Assembly: GCA_023091665.1 (NCBI GenBank)
Contig: JALJCQ010000013.1
Coordinates: 2,356,001-2,420,000 of the forward strand
Direction: 5' to 3'
Source: Pythium myriotylum
Lineage: Eukaryota; Oomycota; Peronosporomycetes; Pythiales; Pythiaceae
Length of the DNA stretch: 64,000 nt
Part shown: piece by piece, positions 57,243 through 64,000 of the stretch
How the letters are laid out: every line of letters begins with the position of its first letter
Numbering within the stretch: position 1 is the stretch's first letter
Program-made: the position numbers and the translations under genes
The notes under the pieces: generated by a model
The model's database searches: none
Seen by the model: only the letters and a program-made list of their open reading frames with translations
Told to the model about the DNA's origin: nothing

Positions 57243-57597
57243 TATTAAAGGTCACGAAGTCGAGAAGAGGAGTGGACTTGACTGAAGCTTGGCAAAATGC
57301 AGAGTGAATTGATCGGGACTTAGTTCGCTGTCGCTACCTCTAAGCCGTCTTGTGTCCTACGCTACCATAAACATATGCATGTCCTACCTATCGTAATCAT
57401 ATGCAGAGGTATACACACTTCGTGGGTACTTCAACAAGGTTGATGGGTTGAACTGGGTTCAACCCAGAACTAGATGGAGAACTTTCCACCTGAGAATTTT
57501 CTACATGGGAATCTTCCACATGAGAATTTTCTACAGTTGAATCTTCCACAACTTGAACTTCAACTTCAAGATGTTGTGACACATTGTACCCATAATA
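57243..57597 (-). repeat. Array LTR 5 (original CopB-2 5' LTR)
   Basis: 355 bp. Its outer flank (GTGAC at 57598) is CopA-8 interior, so CopB-2 originally inserted into, or was joined to, a CopA copy. The partner flank is lost with the missing CopB-2 3' LTR. Confidence 0.92.
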
Positions 57598-57785
57598 GTG
57601 ACGTCTCGGCTGCTCCATGAAGACATGAAGCGCAAGGAGCAAGGTGGCGACGGAGCCACGCTTGGCCAAGCGTTCATGACAAGTGACGCGAAGCCCAAGG
57701 GCCGTGCAGTCAAGAAGACTGGCACGTGCAACTACTGCGGCAAGATCGGTCATTGGGCCGCGGAGTGCCACTCGCGTGTCAAGGA

Positions 57786-57819
<34 letters not shown>

Positions 57820-59996
57820 TCCGGCGGCAACGGAAACGGCAACGGAAACCCTCGGCAACGGTTCCAGCGAGCCAACCTTGCGCGAGATGAAGACCCCGGC
57901 GAGTACCTGTTCTCGGTCGGGAAGACCCAAGGCAAGTCGAGTCAATCCACGGCGTGGTTGGTCGACTCGGGTGCGACTCAGCACATGTCGCGAACCAAGC
58001 AGTTCATGATGAACTACAAGAAGATTGACCCAGTCGACGTGCATCTGGCCGATGACGGCACGGTCCAAGCGGTTGGCGTGGGAGACATTCTCATGTCAAT
58101 GAAGACTCCAAGCGGTGTCAAGAAGGGTTTGCTCACCAACGTGTGGCATATCCCCAAGCTCAGCCGCAACCTGTTCTCGGTCGGAAGATTCACGGAGGAC
58201 GTTGCTCCCGTGACGTTCGACAAGGACGGTTGCTTTGTCATGCTGAAGGGCGCCAAGCGGACCATCGGCACTCGAATCGGCAAGGGTCTGTTCAAGCTCA
58301 ACATGTCTCCAGTGTCGACTGAAGCAGCCCACGCCGCCAGTGCAAGACGAGGTCGCGCCATGTCCAAGTCGTACCTGTAGCACCTCCGACTCGGTCACAT
58401 CGGCTTCAGCGGACTCGAAGCCATCGTCAAGAAGGACCTCGCCGACGGACTCGACATTGGGTCTGTGCAAGAGTGGGAGGTCTGTGAAGGCTGTGCACTC
58501 GGCAAGCTGACTCGCGTCAAGTTCCAGTCGGGCACGACCAAGCGGTCTGCGAATCTGCTTGACGTCGTGTACAGCGATGTGGCCGGCCCCATGAAGACTC
58601 CGACTTTCGGTGGCATGAAGTACTTTGCCACCTTCACCGACGACAAGTCTCGACTGTGCAAGTTGTACCTCATGCGGTCCAAGGACGAAGTCTACGACAA
58701 GTTCGTCGAGTTCGTCAACTGGGCCGAGAACCAAACCGGTCGTCGAGTCAAGGTGCTTCGAACCGACGGCGGCGGCGAGTACCAGTCGGCCAAACTTGCC
58801 AAGTTCTGCCGCAAGCGTGGCATCGAGCACGATGTCACGCCGCCATACACGCCTCAGTTGAACGGTGTGGCAGAACGCATGAACCGAACCATCGGTGAGT
58901 GTGGTCGTTGCAAGCTCCACCATGCCAACTTGTCCGACGAGTACTGGGGCGAAGCCGTCATGACTGCAGTCGAAGTTCGCAACCGACTTCCGACCCGCGC
59001 TCAAGACTTGTACAAGTCGCCGTACGAAGAATGGTACGGGAAGAAGCCCTTGCTCGCCAACTTCAAGGTGTTCGGCTGCCATGCGTACGTCCACGTGCCC
59101 AAGGAGAAGCGGTCGAAGTTCGACGCCCGAGCCATCTTGTGTCGGTTCCTCGGCTACTCGGACCACGAGAAAGCGTATCGGTTTGAAGAAATCGCAACCG
59201 GCCGGATCGTCATCAGTCGAGACGCGCAGTTCATGGAAGACACGTTCGACGATGGCAAGCGCGAAGAACCCTGGAGCAAGTCCGTCGAGTTCCGCGATGA
59301 TGAAGATCAAGATGATGAAGACATGGGTGAGCAGCCAGCCTCACCAGCACCAAGTCAGCGCAGCTACGAGCGACCGGAGTGGCAACAGGGCCAGCGGTCG
59401 CAGCGTCCAGCAGCACCAGCATCGGCCCAGCAGCCGAATGTCGACTACGCACCAGGGTCCAAGCGCCACTCTCGCACGCACTCGCTCGAGAACCTGGCTG
59501 AACCGCCAGTTGAGAAGCGCTACGGACGTGTTGGACGCACAAGTGGTGCGACTCCACCACCCACGCAAGGTCCAAGGACATCGCTCGAAGATCTGTCTGC
59601 ACTGCTCACGTCGATCGAAGAGGAAGGCGTAGAAGATGAAGACGAAGAAGGCGAAGACGTGCAAGAACAAGGGGGAGAAGACCAAGATTACGAAGAGTTT
59701 GCTCTCGTCGTGAATTCAGGGGGAGAGTTGCCGACATCGTTCAAGTCGGCGATGGAATCCGACGACGCCAGCAACTGGAAGGAAGCCTGCGACTCCGAGC
59801 TTGAGTCGCTCAAGAAGAACGAGACATGGGACCTAGTCCCTTTGCCAGCCGGACGCAAGGCCATCACCAGCAAGTGGGTGTTCAAGGTCAAGGAAACCGC
59901 CGAAGGACTCGTCGAGCGGTACAAGGCTCGACTCGTTGCCAAGGGGTTCCTGCAGAAGTACGGTATCGACTTCGAAGAGACATTCGCACCCGTCGC
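57598..59996 (+). pseudogene. CopA-8 fragment: gag to early RT with nonsense codon
   Basis: Forward CopA interior starting in Gag ([14 protein letters not shown]) and ending in RT (ETFAPVA), with no LTR of its own. It contains the knuckle, protease and whole integrase. A TGG-to-TAG change at 58378-58380 turns the Trp of YLWHLRLGH into a stop at the start of the integrase zinc domain. The acidic linker is shortened ([13 protein letters not shown]). It is flanked on both sides by CopB LTRs in opposite orientations (57597 and 59997). Confidence 0.92.
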
Positions 59997-60351
59997 TATT
60001 ATGGGTACAATGTGTCACAACATCTTGAAGTTGAAGTTCAAGTTGTGGAAGATTCAACTGTAGAAAATTCTCATGTGGAAGATTCCCATGTAGAAAATTC
60101 TCAGGTGGAAAGTTCTCCATCTAGTTCTGGGTTGAACCCAGTTCAACCCATCAACCTTGTTGAAGTACCCACGAAGTGTGTATACCTCTGCATATGATTA
60201 CGATAGGTAGGACATGCATATGTTTATGGTAGCGTAGGACACAAGACGGCTTAGAGGTAGCGACAGCGAACTAAGTCCCGATCAATTCACTCTGCATTTT
60301 GCCAAGCTTCAGTCAAGTCCACTCCTCTTCTCGACTTCGTGACCTTTAATA
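59997..60351 (+). repeat. CopB-5 5' LTR
   Basis: 355 bp, TTGAAG type (as in the array LTRs) rather than the TTAAAG type of CopB-4. Confidence 0.93.
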
Positions 60352-60355
60352 GGTT

Positions 60356-61758
60356 ATGAGCCCAAGTACCATGACGGACAAGACAAAGACTCTCGTTGAC
60401 AAGTTCCGTGGCGACAACTACGCTTCGTGGGCACGCTACATGCGAGGCGTGTTCCTAACCAAGTCGGTGTGGAATGTCGTGAACATCAACGAGACGCCGA
60501 CGTTCTCGGACCCGCGGATCAAGGACGAATACATCAGGACCAACAACATCGCGTTCGGCCTGATGCTCCTCCATATCGACGCGGAGTACCACCACATCGT
60601 CGACGACTGTGAAGAAGCTCATGTGGCATGGAAGCGACTCCGTTCGTTGTACGAAGGGTCGCAGAAGGCGGGTCGAATCTACTTGAAGCGTCAGCTCTTT
60701 AGTATGGAGATGAAGGAAGGCGCGAATGTGTTGCATCACTGCAACGAGATCCTCAACATCCACGCCAAGCTTGTGGCCATCGGCGCGAAGATGGAGGACG
60801 AAGATGTGGCAATTTGTCTGCTGCGCAGTTTGCCTAAGAGCTATGAGAACGTGGTTCTGCACATCGAGATGAGCAATGCCGACTTGAGAACTAAAGAAGT
60901 GATCAAGGCTCTCACGAACGAGCACGTGAAGCGTGCCGGCGAGATGAAGACTGCAGCCACCAAGCTCGACGACCAAGCCAAGGCGTTTGTGTCGGAGCAA
61001 GATACTCGTGTATGCTCGCACTGCGGCAAGACTGGTCACTTAGTTGACCGTTGTTGGGCCAAGAACAAGCAAGAAGGTCGCAAATTCGGCGGTGGTCGCT
61101 TTGGCGGAAAACGCGCGAACCACGTACAACGCGACTATGAAGAAGACCATGACGCCATCGCCTTCGCTGTATCAATGGAGGCCAGTATAGCGCCGGACAC
61201 TTCCATGATTGGGAAGTGGGCGATTGACAGTGGTGCCACGCACCATGTCTGTAACGACCGCTCGATGTTTGCCAGTTTGGCTGAGGGCGACCACGGTGAA
61301 CTTGTGGTCGCGGAAGGAACGAAGACCAAGATCCTCGGCGTTGGCACAGTGCACGAGCGCGCTATCATTCACGGCGGACAAGTTCGTGACCTCGAACTCC
61401 GCGACGTATTATACGTACCAGGAATCAAGAAGAATCTGCTTTCAATCCCGCAGATCAACAAGTCAGGCAAGTTTCGCGTTGTCTTCGAAGGGCCTGCAAT
61501 GAGCGTATTCGACAAAAGGTCGCGGAAGGTCGTCGCGACTGCTCAACTTGCGTTCGGGTTGTTTTGGCTCCGCTCATTCCCGCGCGCCACTTCGCCTTCA
61601 GCTTTGACAATCTCGGCGGACCGCGCAATCTCGATCCTGCACGAGCGCATGGGTCATGCATCGACTCCGTTGTTGCGCTTGTTGCTCGACAAGCCAATGG
61701 TGAAGGACGCGGATCTGCCTACGAGCACCAAAGCTACACCGATGTGCCAAGGGTGCCA
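60356..61758 (+). pseudogene. CopB-5 gag, protease and start of integrase
   Basis: From the ATG in the primer-binding site through CSHCGKTGHLVDRC, DSGATHHV and the integrase zinc domain to CQGC, where CopA-9 cuts it. It has EEDHDAIAF like CopB-3 but KPMVKDADLP like CopB-4. No internal stop. The rest of the element may lie beyond CopA-9 outside the window. Confidence 0.9.
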
Positions 61759-62117
61759 TGTTGGAAGGTCGCTTGGTTGGTGGGATGCAAAATGCAAAGT
61801 GAATTGATCGGGACTTAGTTCGCTACTGCTACCTCTAAGCCGTCTGTGTGTGTCCTACGCTACCATAATCAAATGTATGTCCTACCTATCGTAAACATAT
61901 GCAAACATAAACTGACTTCGTGGATACTTCAACGAAGTCGATGGGTGGCACTGGATTCAAACCAGAACCAGACGGAGAATCTTCCACATGTCGAATCTTC
62001 CACATGTCGAATCTTCCACGGAGAATCTTCTGCAGGAGAATCTTCTACAGCCGAGCTTCAACTGCCGAGCTTCAACTGGAATGATGACGCTGGGTTCGAG
62101 GCGCATCATCTTCAACA
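61759..62117 (-). repeat. CopA-9 3' LTR
   Basis: 359 bp with the standard TGTTGGAAGG end. Confidence 0.93.
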
Positions 62118-64000
62118 CTCCCCCTCGACTCGACTGCGTCTTGAACACCAAGCTTGGTGCGGAGCACGTCGAACTGGACAGTGGGGATCGGCTTGGTCAT
62201 GATGTCGGCAAGCATGTCTTGGGTCGGGCAATACTGCAGACACACTTGACCGTCCTCGACCTTCTCGCGAACGAAGTGGTAGCGAATGTCGATGTGCTTG
62301 GTGCGCTTGTGGAACTCGGGGTTCTTGGCCAACGCGATCGCACCTTGGTTGTCTTCGTACACCGTGAGCGCTTGGTCGCTTGCAACTTCGCCGAGTTCGC
62401 ACAGGAACGCCTTGAGCCACACGGCTTCTTGGATCGCTTCCGATAGAGCCATGTACTCTGCTTCGGTCGAGGAGAGGGCGACAGTTCGCTGCTTCTTGCT
62501 GCGCCAGCTGATGCATCCCCCGTTGAGCATGAACACGTAGCCGCTGGTGCTTCGACGTGACTCGATGTCGCCAGCCCAGTCGGCGTCGGAGTAGCCGACC
62601 AGTCTTCCGTCGTTCGATGCCGAGAACTGCAGGCCGTACGTCGGAGTCGCTTGCAGATACCGGAGCGCACGCTTGAGAGCTTGCCAGTGTGTTGGACACG
62701 GGTCCGCGGCGAACTGGCTGAGTGTGCCGACTGCCGCTGCGAGGTCTGGTCGAGTGCCGACCATGAGGTACATGAGTGCGCCGACTGCACTTCGGTACGG
62801 CACGTTCTTCATGGTGTCTTCGTGCTTGCAACCACCTTCACACATGGCCTTGGTCAGCTTGAGTCCGGGGTCTTGAGGGGTCCTCACTGGTTTGCAGTCT
62901 TGCATGCCGAACTTGGTCAGGATCGACTGCAGGAACTTGGTCTGCCGCATGGTCACGTCGCCGGACTTGGGGTCTTGATCAACTTCCATGCCGAGGCAGT
63001 ACTTGAGTTCGCCGAGGTCGGACATCTCGAAGCGTTCGCTGAGTGCACGCTTGGTCGCCGTGAGCAACTCGAGGCTGTTGCAGGCGAGGATGAGGTCGTC
63101 GACGTAGATCACCACGAAGATCATCGCTGAGCCGCTCCGCTTGACGTACACGCAGTGGTCCATCTCGCACTTGGTGAAGCCGACCTTGCGCATGAAGGCG
63201 TCGATGGTCTGGTTCCACATGCGGGGCGACTGCTTGAGACCGTAGAGCGAGCGCTTGAGCTTGCACACGTAGTCGGGGTGGCGCTGGTCGACGAAGCCTT
63301 CGGGCTGCTTCATGTAGATTTCTTCGTCGAGGTTGCCGTTCAGGAACGCCGTCTTGACATCCATCTGATGGATCATGAGCTTGTGTCGAGCGGCGATGCT
63401 GAGGATGGTGCGGATCGACGTGAACTTGGCGACGGGTGCGAATGTCTCTTCGAAGTCGATGCCGTACTTCTGCAGGAACCCCTTGGCAACGAGTCGAGCC
63501 TTGTACCGCTCGACGAGTCCTTCGGCGGTTTCCTTGACCTTGAACACCCACTTGCTGGTGATGGCCTTGCGTCCGGCTGGCAAAGGGACAAGGTCCCAGG
63601 TCTCGTTCTTCTTGAGCGACTCAAGCTCGGAGTCGCAGGCTTCCTTCCAGTTGCTGGCGTCGTCGGATTCCATCGCCGACTTGAACGATGTCGGCAACTC
63701 TCCCCCTGAATTCACGACGAGAGCAAACTCTTCGAGATCGTAATCTTGGTCTTGATCTTCTCCCCCTTGTTCTTGCACGTCTTCGCCTTCTTCGTCTTCA
63801 TCTTCTACGCCTTCCTCTTCGATCGACGTGAGCAGTGCAGACAGATCTTCGAGCGATGTCCTTGAACCTTGCGTGGGTGGTGGAGTCGCACCACTTGTGC
63901 GTCCAACACGTCCGTAGCGCTTCTCAACTGGCGGTTCAGCCAGGTTCTCGAGCGAGTGCGTGCGAGAGTGGCGCTTGGACCCTGGTGCGTAGTCGACATT
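62072..64000 (-). CDS. CopA-9 Gag-Pol C-terminal part
   Basis: Open from the window edge, in the linker before reverse transcriptase, through YVDD and RNase H ([23 protein letters not shown]) to the stop inside the 3' LTR. It has a 12-bp in-frame addition in the acidic linker ([11 protein letters not shown] for DQDYEEF, near 63730-63760). No lesion is visible in the part present. The upstream gag, protease and integrase lie outside the window. Confidence 0.88.
   Translation of the reverse strand, partial: NVDYAPGSKRHSRTHSLENLAEPPVEKRYGRVGRTSGATPPPTQGSRTSLEDLSALLTSIEEEGVEDEDEEGEDVQEQGGEDQDQDYDLEEFALVVNSGGELPTSFKSAMESDDASNWKEACDSELESLKKNETWDLVPLPAGRKAITSKWVFKVKETAEGLVERYKARLVAKGFLQKYGIDFEETFAPVAKFTSIRTILSIAARHKLMIHQMDVKTAFLNGNLDEEIYMKQPEGFVDQRHPDYVCKLKRSLYGLKQSPRMWNQTIDAFMRKVGFTKCEMDHCVYVKRSGSAMIFVVIYVDDLILACNSLELLTATKRALSERFEMSDLGELKYCLGMEVDQDPKSGDVTMRQTKFLQSILTKFGMQDCKPVRTPQDPGLKLTKAMCEGGCKHEDTMKNVPYRSAVGALMYLMVGTRPDLAAAVGTLSQFAADPCPTHWQALKRALRYLQATPTYGLQFSASNDGRLVGYSDADWAGDIESRRSTSGYVFMLNGGCISWRSKKQRTVALSSTEAEYMALSEAIQEAVWLKAFLCELGEVASDQALTVYEDNQGAIALAKNPEFHKRTKHIDIRYHFVREKVEDGQVCLQYCPTQDMLADIMTKPIPTVQFDVLRTKLGVQDAVESRGSVEDDAPRTQRHHSS

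Larger units (their letters stand above)
40426..57597 (-). repeat. Tandem array: four 2942-bp [LTR + CopB-2 5' half] units
   Basis: LTRs start at 40426, 43368, 46310, 49252 and 57243. Between them lie 2587-bp truncated internal regions, each running from the primer-binding site to the same AACAG|GGCC breakpoint in RT. The span of 17172 bp minus CopA-7 and its duplicated target (5049 bp) is 12123 bp, exactly 4 x 2942 + 355. Units 1-3 give identical translations; unit 4 differs at a few sites. The breakpoint is the CopB-3 target site, so the array arose by unequal exchange after CopB-3 inserted into CopB-2. Confidence 0.93.
59997..61758 (+). mobile_element. CopB-5, 3'-truncated Ty1/copia retrotransposon
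   Basis: 5' LTR 59997-60351 and internal sequence to 61758, where the CopA-9 LTR begins. The LTR start is certain here because the CopA-8 flank (GTCGC) would continue with C, not T, confirming TATTATGG as the terminus. Confidence 0.92.
61759..64000 (-). mobile_element. CopA-9, partial at window edge
   Basis: Reverse-orientation CopA: 3' LTR 61759-62117, then internal sequence to the right edge. The left flank is TGCCA within CopB-5; a full element with a second TGCCA would be expected beyond the window. Confidence 0.9.

Noticed and set aside
40426..57597. Array as a CRISPR-like or satellite locus
   Set aside because: Units are 2942 bp of recognisable LTR plus gag-pol sequence, not short repeats with unique spacers.
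1..64000. tRNA, rRNA, bacterial operons or phage genes
   Set aside because: None seen; tRNA complementarity is limited to the short primer-binding sites.

Overview
The window is eukaryotic DNA made almost entirely of LTR retrotransposons. Apart from 962 bases at the left edge and a 360-base sliver at 29374-29733, every base belongs to one of two Ty1/copia families, which I label CopA and CopB. Both have the copia domain order (Gag with a CCHC knuckle, DSGA protease, HHCC/DD35E integrase, YVDD reverse transcriptase, RNase H) in one frame. GC-rich coding sequence, dense copia nesting and lack of introns would fit a stramenopile such as an oomycete, but nothing here proves the host.

Family features. 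CopA: about 5.04-5.05 kb, LTRs of 359 bp with TGTTG...CAACA ends, polyprotein of about 1455 residues. CopB: about 4.7 kb, LTRs of 355 bp with unusual TATTA...TAATA ends, polyprotein of 1326 residues. Both make 5-bp target duplications. Both have the primer-binding site GGTTATGAGCC directly after the 5' LTR, complementary to the anticodon arm of initiator tRNA-Met, with the gag ATG inside it. Both LTRs carry five GAAnnTTC palindromes at about 15-bp spacing and share a nearly identical core of about 105 bp.

Layout. 1-962: non-copia DNA with uncharacterised reading frames. 963-25525: CopA zone. CopA-1 (+) is split by CopA-2 (-, 2597-7640). CopA-3 (+, 9416-14465) shares an LTR with CopA-1. Then come fragment CopA-4 (-), full CopA-5 (-, 16870-21922) and 5'-truncated CopA-6 (+). 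25526-29373: CopB-1 (-), 3'-truncated. 29374-29733: host sliver with the C-terminal stump of a probable membrane protein. 29734-57597: CopB-2 (-), a nested stack. CopB-3 (-) inserted into CopB-2 (target AACAG), and intact CopB-4 (+, 33767-38468) inserted into CopB-3 (target AGGTT). The 5' half of CopB-2 with its LTR was then amplified into four tandem units of 2942 bp (40426-57597), the fourth of which received CopA-7 (-, 49877-54920, target ATCGC). 57598-64000: CopA-8 (+) fragment with a nonsense codon, CopB-5 (+) 5' fragment, and CopA-9 (-) running off the right edge.

How it works together. CopB-4, CopA-3, CopA-5 and CopA-7 show unbroken polyproteins with all catalytic residues visible, so they are candidate autonomous copies. 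CopA-2 is open but has an RNase H catalytic Asp changed to Gly. The rest are truncated or rearranged. The same-orientation nesting of CopB-3 in CopB-2 supplied the direct repeats that let unequal recombination build the tandem array, and sequence markers allow that history to be read.
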